A stretch of 15,621 nucleotides of DNA from Ardenticatenales bacterium (GTDB lineage Bacteria; Chloroflexota; Anaerolineae; Promineifilales; UBA4811): positions 1 through 15,621 of the forward strand of contig WSZX01000222.1 of assembly GCA_013139935.1 (NCBI GenBank). The letters run 5' to 3'. The translations under genes were made by a program, and so were the position numbers. The number at the start of each line of letters is the position of its first letter. Position 1 is the first letter of the stretch. Under the pieces are notes generated by a model that saw only the letters and a list, made by a program, of their open reading frames with translations, did no database searches and was not told the DNA's origin. Shown in pieces: positions 1 through 6,437 of this stretch.

Positions 1-1118
1 CTAGGAGAAGGACCATCGTATCGGCCGCGCTGGCGTCGGTTTCCATCGTCGCTGCCATTCTGCTCTGCGTGATCCGGGCCGTCACCGGTGAGGACTATGG
101 GTTGTTCGAGAGGGAAGGGCTGAGTGCCATCGTCGCTAGCCCGTCTGCTGCAGTGATCACCGGAGTTTTGGACAATCACGCTGATTGGTGCGAACTCTAC
201 TTCACCAACCCCCAGGATGAGGCGGCGTGGTCCGGCGGACTGGATGAGATCCTGGCGGCTGATATTGATCGGGCCGAATTCCTGGTCGATATCGCCGCCT
301 TTGATCTTGATCTGCAGAGCGTGTCAGATGCGCTCGTCCGCGTGTATGAGCGCGGCGTGCAAGTGCGAATGGTGATCGACAGCGACAATGCAGACGCGGA
401 CCCGCCACAGGAATTGATCAAGGCCGGCATCCCGGTAGTGGAAGATGACCGCTCTGCCATCATGCACAACAAGTTCGTGATAGTTGATCAGTTCATCACC
501 TGGACCGGATCCTGGAACTTTACCGAGAACGGCACCTATCTGAACAACAACAACGCTGTTCGCTTCGTCTCGGAAGACATAGCGCGAAACTATCGTGATG
601 AATTCGAGGAGATGTTCTTGGACCACAGCTTCGGCCCCACCTCGCCAGCCAGTACTCCCCACCGCCGGGTGACTGTTGGCGGGATGCGGCTGGAAACCTA
701 TTTTGCTCCAGAGGACGCAGTGATGGAACGGATCGTCGAGATTGTGTCTGGTGCCAGGCAGAGCATTCGCTTTTTGGCGTTTTCCTTCACTGACGGCGAG
801 CTGGCCGCGGCCCTTCTTGAACGATCATCGGCCGGGGTGTTAGTTGAGGGGGTCTTTGAGGCGCGAGGTGTCTCCTCGGAGCATAGCCAGTTTGACCTCC
901 TCCGGGATGCCGGATTGAGCGTGTGGCGGGACGGCAACCCGGCTATGATGCACCACAAGATCCTTGTGGTTGACGGGAGCACGGTTATCCTGGGCTCTTT
1001 CAACTTTACCGGCAGCGCTGATCGCAGCAACGACGAGAACGTGGTTGTCATTCATGATTGGGAGGTTGCCGCGCAGTACCTGGATGAATTCGACCGCATC
1101 ATGATGTTGGCGCGCTGA
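1..1118 (+). CDS. Exported phospholipase D-like protein, 5' end outside window
   Basis: A phospholipase D superfamily protein with two HKD motifs of the form HxKxxxxD. The first has His at 465-467 (HNKFVIVD) and the second His at 951-953 (HHKILVVD). Each is followed by the usual WTGSWNFT or LGSFNFT strand, so two PLDc_2-type half-domains form one active site. Such enzymes attack phosphodiesters through a phospho-histidine; the substrate here (lipid or nucleic acid) cannot be told. A GTG at 69 could serve as a start, but the frame is open from position 3 and encodes RRRTIVSAALASVSIVAAIL, a basic stretch followed by a hydrophobic helix. I therefore take the true start to lie upstream, with an N-terminal signal peptide or membrane anchor and an extracytoplasmic catalytic part. 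The stop is TGA at 1116-1118. The next gene starts 385 bp later behind its own promoter, so this is probably a separate transcript. The family is secure; the start is not. Confidence 0.88.
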   Translation, partial: RRRTIVSAALASVSIVAAILLCVIRAVTGEDYGLFEREGLSAIVASPSAAVITGVLDNHADWCELYFTNPQDEAAWSGGLDEILAADIDRAEFLVDIAAFDLDLQSVSDALVRVYERGVQVRMVIDSDNADADPPQELIKAGIPVVEDDRSAIMHNKFVIVDQFITWTGSWNFTENGTYLNNNNAVRFVSEDIARNYRDEFEEMFLDHSFGPTSPASTPHRRVTVGGMRLETYFAPEDAVMERIVEIVSGARQSIRFLAFSFTDGELAAALLERSSAGVLVEGVFEARGVSSEHSQFDLLRDAGLSVWRDGNPAMMHHKILVVDGSTVILGSFNFTGSADRSNDENVVVIHDWEVAAQYLDEFDRIMMLAR

Positions 1119-1143
1119 GGTTCGGACCCGACCTGCGTGCCGA

Positions 1144-1213
1144 CCAAGGTGCAATCCCGCATCTGTCAGCGGAGAAAGTGGAGGTGCAGGTGACCTGGCC
1201 CTCTGCACCTTGG
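1144..1213. terminator. Inverted repeat with two alternative hairpins after the PLD gene
   Basis: CCAAGGTGCA (1144-1153) is perfectly complementary to TGCACCTTGG (1204-1213). A second copy, AGGTGCAG (1182-1189), can instead pair with CTGCACCT (1203-1210) across a 13-nt loop. The two pairings exclude each other. The site lies just after the PLD stop codon, where a terminator is expected, but there is no real T tract after the stem, so intrinsic termination is uncertain. Confidence 0.3.
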
Positions 1214-1287
1214 CTAGTTTCCCTCGTGCGGCGCGGAACTGCGTGGAAACGACGTCTTGTCCGTTCATCGACACTCGCAATGCACCC

Positions 1288-1316
1288 TTGACGGGTGCTT
1301 GGGCCTGCGCGATAAT
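1288..1316 (+). promoter_or_regulatory. Sigma70-type promoter for the VanW-psd-pssA operon
   Basis: TTGACG (1288-1293), a 17-bp spacer, then GATAAT (1311-1316). Each box matches the consensus at five of six positions and the spacing is ideal. Transcription would begin near 1323, leaving a leader of about 180 nt before the start codon at 1504. No other site between 1119 and 1503 looks as good. Confidence 0.65.
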
Positions 1317-1503
1317 TCACACCGGTTGCGGTTTCGTTGGGTCTCCGCTGCCGAGACGCAAGGAACTCTAGCCGCGTTGGCTCCGTCTCACATGTACTTG
1401 TTCAGAAACAACTTGGCGGTTCTGTGACCGCTCTATCCGTGAATCACCACTGAAAACGGAGAGTTATTCCTTAACAAGTGCATGCATAGGAGTTCAGCAG
1501 GCA

Positions 1504-3417
1504 ATGGCTTCGATGAGCGGAGAACAGGACAACGGTTCATATCGGATCATATCCCTAATAAAGAACCTGATTGGGTTCTCTATTTTCCCCTCCATGGCCG
1601 TGGCGGTGATTCTGGGAGCGGCCGTCCTGGGCGTTGTCTACTTTGAGAGAATCCATCGGGATCGCATCTATCCTGGCGTTGTGGTGTGGGCGGTGGACCT
1701 GGGCGGGATGGAGCGGGAGGAGGCCGGGTATGCTGTGGCAGATGCTTTCCCATACCCTGACGAGCCGGCGTTTACTTTCCGGGATCCGGGAACGGGCCAG
1801 AGCTGGGTTGCCACTCCCGCCCAACTAGGGGTCACTCTGGATGTCAAAGCCACGGTCGCATCAGCCTACCAGATCGGCCGGGCTGATACGCTCTGGGACA
1901 ACTTGGCGGCCCAGGCTGATGCCTATTCACACGGCCGGACGCTATCACCTATCGTTGTCTTGGACGATGATGCGGGCATCCGCTTTCTGGAAGCAATCGC
2001 TCTGGAGATCTACCGGCCGGTTCTGGATGCGGGCATCGTCTTTGCGGAAGACAGACTGATCGCCACTCCCAGTCAGATCAGCCGGCAGATGAACTTGGGT
2101 GCCGTTTATGATCAGGTGGCTACTCTATTGGATGCCTTCGCGGGGGCAGAGATCGACCTGCCCATTGACGAGACTCGACCCGATATCAGCGATGAGGCCG
2201 TTGCCGATGTGCTTGAAGAAGCAGAGCGGCTCACCGGCCGGCCGATCACCGTCTTTTTGGCAGAGAGCGCTCTCGAGAGTGACCCTGAACCCCGCACACT
2301 CACCCGCGCAGAGTTGGTGGATTTGCTTGTTCTAGAACTGGACCAGACCGCCAGTCCTCCTCGCTACTCCATCCGGCTTGATGAGGTCGCGCTCGCTGCT
2401 TGGCTGGAGCCGCTGGTCCCTGTCCTGGAGACCGAGCCAGCCGACGCCCGCTTTGTTTTCGACCATGAGACCGGGGAATTGAGAGTATTGGAGAACAGCA
2501 CCCCCTCCCGGAAGTTGAATGTACCTTCCACTGTGCAGCAGATACTGGTTCAGGCTACCTCCGACAACCGCGATATCCCTCTGGTCATAGAATGGGTCAA
2601 GCCGGTCATTAGCGAGGATGCCACTGCTGAAGGATTGGGGATTACCGAGTTGGTCGCCCAGGGGACAACGCTGTTCACCGGTTCATCAGCCGTCCGCGTG
2701 CACAACGTCGGGATCGCCGCGTCTCGCTTTCATGGAATAGTGATTCCTCCCAGGGAGGTCTTTAGCTTCAACGAATATCTTGGGGATGTGAGCGAGCAGA
2801 CTGGGTTTGAGGAGGGACTGATTATTTTCGGAGGCCGGACCATCAAGGGAGTGGGTGGGGGCGTCTGTCAGGTGAGCACGACGGCCTTTCAGGCCGCCTT
2901 CTACGCTGGGTTTCCCGTCCTTGAACGCCATCCACATGGCTATCGGGTGAGCTACTATGAGCATGGCGAAGGTCCGGGCATGGATGCCACTGTATTCTAC
3001 CCGGACGTTGATTTCCTGTTTGAGAACGACACGCCTCACCATCTGCTCATTGAAACCTACACCAACGAGGCGGCTCAACGTCTGACCTTCAAGTTCTATT
3101 CCACCAGTGACGGCCGGGTGGTCGAAAAGGGCAGCACAGAGATATCCGATGTTGTGCCGCACCCGCCTGACCTCTACGAAGAAGACCCCGAACTGGCGCT
3201 CGGCGAGATAAAACAAGTGGATTGGGCGGCCGACGGGGCAAACGTGCGGGTTGAGCGGGTGTTGCGCGCTGCAGATGGATCCTTGATCAGAGAAGACACG
3301 TTTCTCAGCCACTACCTGCCCTGGCAGGCCGTATACAACTATGGACCTGGGACGGAGGGGATTCCCACTCCCGAGCCCACGGTCCCGCCCGACCCAACGG
3401 CTACGCCAAGCCCCTGA
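1504..3417 (+). CDS. VanW/YoaR family envelope protein, membrane-anchored
   Basis: A 637-residue membrane-anchored protein of the VanW/YoaR kind. A short cytosolic N-terminus precedes one transmembrane helix (about residues 27-48) and the typical PGVVVWAVDLGGMEREEA segment. Two YoaR-like putative peptidoglycan-binding regions follow (roughly 60-200 and 230-385). The VanW domain is at about 395-530, with the hallmark GGGVCQVSTT (Cys455) and FYPDVDF. A G5-like beta segment (about 540-620) and a Pro/Thr tail ending TPSP close the protein. VanW domains occur in vancomycin-resistance loci and many Gram-positive-type envelopes, but their biochemical role is unclear; a peptidoglycan-associated function is inferred. 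The ATG at 1504 is chosen because AGGAG (1488-1492) lies 11 nt upstream; the ATG at 1513 is too far away. It is the first gene of a tight operon, with 12 bp to the next start. The domain call is firm and the function is not. Confidence 0.93.
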   Translation: MASMSGEQDNGSYRIISLIKNLIGFSIFPSMAVAVILGAAVLGVVYFERIHRDRIYPGVVVWAVDLGGMEREEAGYAVADAFPYPDEPAFTFRDPGTGQSWVATPAQLGVTLDVKATVASAYQIGRADTLWDNLAAQADAYSHGRTLSPIVVLDDDAGIRFLEAIALEIYRPVLDAGIVFAEDRLIATPSQISRQMNLGAVYDQVATLLDAFAGAEIDLPIDETRPDISDEAVADVLEEAERLTGRPITVFLAESALESDPEPRTLTRAELVDLLVLELDQTASPPRYSIRLDEVALAAWLEPLVPVLETEPADARFVFDHETGELRVLENSTPSRKLNVPSTVQQILVQATSDNRDIPLVIEWVKPVISEDATAEGLGITELVAQGTTLFTGSSAVRVHNVGIAASRFHGIVIPPREVFSFNEYLGDVSEQTGFEEGLIIFGGRTIKGVGGGVCQVSTTAFQAAFYAGFPVLERHPHGYRVSYYEHGEGPGMDATVFYPDVDFLFENDTPHHLLIETYTNEAAQRLTFKFYSTSDGRVVEKGSTEISDVVPHPPDLYEEDPELALGEIKQVDWAADGANVRVERVLRAADGSLIREDTFLSHYLPWQAVYNYGPGTEGIPTPEPTVPPDPTATPSP

Positions 3418-3418
3418 T

Positions 3419-3424
3419 AGGAGG
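3419..3424 (+). promoter_or_regulatory. Ribosome binding site fixing the GTG start of psd
   Basis: A perfect AGGAGG begins two bases after the TGA stop (3415-3417) of the preceding gene and ends 5 nt before GTG at 3430. It decides for the GTG start over later codons and suggests translation is re-initiated along one mRNA. Confidence 0.8.
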
Positions 3425-3429
3425 ACCCC

Positions 3430-4110
3430 GTGCCGACATCATTCGCTCGAGGAAGCGAGGGCACGATTCTGATCTGCACCGCCGTCCTTGCAGGGGCACT
3501 CTGGGTGCGAAAGAAGCTACCCCGGCCGTTTGGAAACGCGGTGCTGCTGCTACTGCCCTTGTGGGGATTGGTGCTCTTTTTCTTCCGGGATCCAGAGCGC
3601 TCCATCCCGACTGGCCGCGCGGCGGATCTCATCGTCTCCCCGGCCGATGGCAAGGTGGTTGCCATCGACATCGTCGATGACCCCATTTTCATCCTGGGCC
3701 CGGCCGTGCGCATCGGCATTTTTATGTCTATCTGGGATGTGCACGTGAATCGCTCTCCAGTCGCGGGAAAGGTCAAACTGGTGCGCCATATCCCCGGCAA
3801 ATTCCTCCAGGCCTTCCGCTCCGAAGCATCTGAGGTCAACGAGCATATCCTGTTGGGGCTGCAGGCTGGTCCGCGGAGGATGCTCGTAAAGCAGATAGCT
3901 GGCACGTTGGCGCGGCGTTGCGTCAACTATGCGACTGTGGGAGAATACCTGGAGCAGGGTGAGCGGTTCGGCCTCATCCGTTTCAGCTCTCGCGTTGACC
4001 TCTTTCTGCCGCTTGACGCACAACTGCAAGTTCAGATCGGTGATCGGGTTCGTGGCGGCAGCTCAGTGTTGGCGCGGTGGTCACCGTTCGAGGAAGAAAA
4101 GATTGAATGA
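3430..4110 (+). CDS. psd: Phosphatidylserine decarboxylase proenzyme, short form
   Basis: A 226-residue proenzyme that converts phosphatidylserine to phosphatidylethanolamine using a self-made pyruvoyl group. It is of the short (archaeal/alphaproteobacterial-like) type. Two hydrophobic segments (about 11-25 and 35-52) anchor it to the membrane. They are followed by FFRDPER, SPADGKV (Asp73) and DVHVNRSP (His105), the expected residues of the self-cleavage triad. Near the C-terminus is RFSSRVDLFLP, where the family normally has RFGSRVD. Cleavage would fall before Ser187, giving a beta chain of about 186 residues and an alpha chain of about 40. The residue before the catalytic Ser is Ser186 instead of the usual Gly (codons AGC TCT at 3985-3990). 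The GTG start has a perfect Shine-Dalgarno 5 nt upstream. Its stop overlaps the pssA start (ATGA, 4107-4110), so substrate-making and substrate-using enzymes are translationally coupled. Confidence 0.94.
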   Translation: MPTSFARGSEGTILICTAVLAGALWVRKKLPRPFGNAVLLLLPLWGLVLFFFRDPERSIPTGRAADLIVSPADGKVVAIDIVDDPIFILGPAVRIGIFMSIWDVHVNRSPVAGKVKLVRHIPGKFLQAFRSEASEVNEHILLGLQAGPRRMLVKQIAGTLARRCVNYATVGEYLEQGERFGLIRFSSRVDLFLPLDAQLQVQIGDRVRGGSSVLARWSPFEEEKIE

Positions 4111-4805
4111 ATAAGAACTATCCCGTGATTGCATCTGTGTTCACGATTGGTACCCTCGTCGCCGGCATGGTATCCATGGTCCTTGTACTCGAGGGACGTC
4201 TGCTGTGGGCGGGTACTCTGATCCTCGTCGGGGTGTTGGCCGACACCGTGGACGGAAAGATTGCGCGTGCTACCCAGACCAGCTCACGGTTTGGGTTGGA
4301 GCTCGATTCCCTCGCTGATATGGTCTGTTTTGGGGTGGCGGCGGCCCTCTTTGCATACCAACTCCTGCGCCTGAACCAACTCTCGAGCCTGGCAAGCCTG
4401 GTGGCTGTTCTGCCTGTTCCCGTTGCCGGAGTTTTCCGGTTGGCGCGGTTCAATCTGCAGCCGGTCAAGACTGGCAAGGATGAGTATACTTTGGGGCTTC
4501 CCATTACCGTCGCCGGGGCTATCCTGGCGCTGGCTGGACTATCTGACTTGCATTACAGTGCCAGCCTGTTCCCCGTGTGGACCACGGTGCTGCTGCCGCT
4601 CACTTTGGCGCTGTTGATGATCAGCCGGGTTCGCTTTCACTCGTTCAATTCGGTGTTGCGCCGAAAAAAAACAACCACAGTCGTGCTGGGTCTGGGTACG
4701 TTGCTCTCTATTAGTTTCTCGCCGCAGTTGATCTCTCTGACCGTTGTTCTCAGCTACGTGGGCGTGGGCGTGGCCCGCGCGGGCTGGGGGCTGACCAATC
4801 GGTAA
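4107..4805 (+). CDS. pssA: CDP-diacylglycerol-serine O-phosphatidyltransferase
   Basis: A 232-residue multi-pass membrane enzyme of the CDP-alcohol phosphatidyltransferase family. It joins CDP-diacylglycerol and L-serine to make phosphatidylserine. The signature DxxDGxxARx8GxxxDxxxD is complete: Asp46, Asp49, Gly50, Ala53, Arg54, Gly63, Asp67 and Asp71, which bind the metal and CDP. Six or so hydrophobic helices span the rest. Serine as the alcohol is inferred from the overlap with psd upstream and from the sequence just after the signature (FGVAAALFAY); a different alcohol is possible but unlikely. The ATG lies inside the psd stop (ATGA) and its own TAA shares a base with the next ATG (TAATG, 4803-4807), so all three genes should be made together. 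Length is normal for the compact, Bacillus-like type. Confidence 0.92.
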   Translation: MNKNYPVIASVFTIGTLVAGMVSMVLVLEGRLLWAGTLILVGVLADTVDGKIARATQTSSRFGLELDSLADMVCFGVAAALFAYQLLRLNQLSSLASLVAVLPVPVAGVFRLARFNLQPVKTGKDEYTLGLPITVAGAILALAGLSDLHYSASLFPVWTTVLLPLTLALLMISRVRFHSFNSVLRRKKTTTVVLGLGTLLSISFSPQLISLTVVLSYVGVGVARAGWGLTNR

Positions 4806-5470
4806 TGACCCTGCGGAGCTGGCTTGGTGCACGGATTCTCTATCTGGCTTCGCAAGCTGTCCACCGCACTGCTCGCTACCAGGTTCACGGAAGGGAAAAC
4901 CTGGACGCGCTAGAGGCAGCCGGCCAGCCTGTCATCTGGGCATCCTGGCACGGCGTGACGATGATGATAAGCGGTTTCATCCTCTGTCGCTATGGTGGCA
5001 ACGTATCGAACATGTTGGTCATTGTGCCCGATGACTGGCGCGGGGAATCTTTGGCGGGCTGGGCGGATCTGCTGGGCTCAAAGGCTTTCGCTGTCAGCAT
5101 GCAGGAAGAGTCGCTGGTGGCGGCCCGTCGCCTTCTGCAATTGGTACGGGGACTCGAGAGCGGACTGAACATCTACATTAACCCGGATGGCCCGGATGGT
5201 CCTTCTCGTGTTCTAAAGCCGGGGGTCTCGTTTCTGGCGGGCCGCTCTGGAGCAGCTGTTCTCCCAATTGGAGTCCACACCTCATCCCGGTTCCGGTTGC
5301 CCCGTTGGGATCGCTACTCCATCCCCTTCCCCTACAGCCGGATTTGTATTGTCTTCGGCGAACCGCTAACCGTGGCGCGCCGAGAGGACGTGCGAGCGGC
5401 TGGGAATCGAATCGCCACTGCCATCGATAGAGTCATGGCTGAGGCGGAAACCCGCTATCACCAACCGTAG
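4805..5470 (+). CDS. Lysophospholipid acyltransferase-like protein (DUF374 type)
   Basis: A 221-residue protein resembling DUF374 members of the LPLAT acyltransferase superfamily. Visible marks are PVIWASWHG with His49, in the place of the catalytic histidine block, and NPDGPDGP (126-133) followed by RVLKPGVSFLAGRSGAAVLPIGV, a typical DUF374 stretch. The N-terminal 20 residues are amphipathic or hydrophobic and probably lie on the membrane; there is no signal peptide. The predicted reaction is acyl transfer to a lipid acceptor at the cytosolic face. The acceptor is unknown; placement straight after psd and pssA suggests a glycerophospholipid, but lipid A-like or other acceptors cannot be excluded from sequence. 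The start overlaps the pssA stop by one base, so it is the last gene of the operon. A hairpin overlaps its TAG stop. Confidence 0.82.
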   Translation: MTLRSWLGARILYLASQAVHRTARYQVHGRENLDALEAAGQPVIWASWHGVTMMISGFILCRYGGNVSNMLVIVPDDWRGESLAGWADLLGSKAFAVSMQEESLVAARRLLQLVRGLESGLNIYINPDGPDGPSRVLKPGVSFLAGRSGAAVLPIGVHTSSRFRLPRWDRYSIPFPYSRICIVFGEPLTVARREDVRAAGNRIATAIDRVMAEAETRYHQP

Positions 5471-5484
5471 GGCGGGGCTACGGT
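5464..5484. terminator. Hairpin between convergent genes
   Basis: ACCGTAG (5464-5470) pairs perfectly with CTACGGT (5478-5484) around the 7-nt loop GGCGGGG. The left arm contains the stop codon of the acyltransferase. It sits in the 53-bp gap between two convergent genes, where a bidirectional terminator is expected, but no T tract follows on either strand. Termination by this hairpin is an inference. Confidence 0.4.
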
Positions 5485-5523
5485 GCCGCTGGCTCGGCAT
5501 CCAGTCGCCCTTCATCCGCTTGT

Positions 5524-6417
5524 CTACTGATTGATCACGGTAAAGCGGGCCGTCTGTACTACCTCGTCCTCCAGAAGGAGCCGCACCTCATACTGTCCGG
5601 CCGGGAATCCACCTGTTGGACGCAGCAAAAAGTAGGTGCGGCCGCGGCGACCCCACTCCCAGATTCGCGTTTCGCCGCCAATGAGGGCGCCCTCTCGGAA
5701 CCAGATGTGCCGCCAGAGGAGGCCATTCACCATTCGATCATAGTCGAACGCAACATAGAGTGCCCTTCTTCCCTCTTCGAACTCGGTGCCTGGATTGATG
5801 GGGGCTCCGCTAACCTGGATGCCGGCGCTCACCGTTAGCTCACTCAGTTCCGCCGGTGCTGCCAGTGTGGCGAATGGGGTTACTGGCGTGAGGATGGCCT
5901 CCAGTACCGGGACAGTGGGAGAGGGGGTGGGGGTAGTGGTGGGTGTCGGGGTGACGGATGGAGTAGCGGTGGAACTAGGGGTAGGGGTGGGAGAATAGGT
6001 GGGAGTGCTGGTGGGGATAAAAGGCGCGGTTGGAGATGGTCCCTGGGATTGTGCAGCAGTCGGCGTCACAGTGGGGGGCATGGTAACACGCGGGATGGAG
6101 GCGGAATTGACTGCCCGTACCGGCGTGGGTGCAATCGAGTCGGTCGCAGCTGGGCGTACAGTATCGTCGGCCGTCTCGGGCCGGGCCTGCGGACTGAAAA
6201 GTATCCCGGCCGTCAGCATGGTGAATAGCGCGGTCATCGCCAGGCTGTTCCGGAACTTGCGCCGGGAGCGCTGCCGAAGGATAAAGAATGAGGCCCTGCG
6301 CATGTCCAGGGCATGCTTGATAGTGGTGAGCAATGCCACCACAGTGGCAAACCCAGACAGCCCGAGCAGCCAGGGAACGATCGTGTACAGAAACTGGGTC
6401 AGCCCGTCCATAAGCAC
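5524..6417 (-). CDS. Membrane-anchored protein with Thr/Pro linker and C-terminal beta domain
   Basis: A protein of 297 residues with no function that I recognise. Two hydrophobic segments (about 8-32 and 57-75) flank a strongly basic loop (RRASFFILRQRSRRKFRN), so both termini should face outward with the loop in the cytosol. Residues about 95-175 are a Thr/Pro/Ser-rich linker of the kind seen on many Chloroflexota surface proteins. Residues about 178-297 form a compact, probably all-beta domain with conserved-looking VAFDYDRM, WRHIWFREG, WEWGRRGRTYFLL and GGFPAGQYEVRLLL. The start is uncertain: GTG at 6417 and ATG at 6411 both lack a clear Shine-Dalgarno. It begins 20-26 bp after the glnA stop on the same strand and is probably transcribed from the glnA promoter. 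A sensory, cell-surface or scaffolding role is only a guess. Confidence 0.8.
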   Translation of the reverse strand: MLMDGLTQFLYTIVPWLLGLSGFATVVALLTTIKHALDMRRASFFILRQRSRRKFRNSLAMTALFTMLTAGILFSPQARPETADDTVRPAATDSIAPTPVRAVNSASIPRVTMPPTVTPTAAQSQGPSPTAPFIPTSTPTYSPTPTPSSTATPSVTPTPTTTPTPSPTVPVLEAILTPVTPFATLAAPAELSELTVSAGIQVSGAPINPGTEFEEGRRALYVAFDYDRMVNGLLWRHIWFREGALIGGETRIWEWGRRGRTYFLLRPTGGFPAGQYEVRLLLEDEVVQTARFTVINQ

Positions 6418-6437
6418 CCAGCGCTATTGACAGCCCA

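Noticed and set aside
3..17. AGGAG at 3-7 seven bases before ATC at 15, as a possible start with an unusual codon for the PLD gene
   Set aside because: ATC is a very rare start. The codons AGG AGA AGG read well as the basic n-region before the hydrophobic segment, so an upstream start outside the window is simpler. The rare Arg codons leave some doubt.
5786..5998. Plus-strand frame rich in Val/Gly (VGVGVG) opposite the Thr/Pro linker
   Set aside because: Antisense of the Thr/Pro-rich linker automatically gives a Val/Gly-rich open frame. The same occurs at 10537-10887 and 15375-15575.
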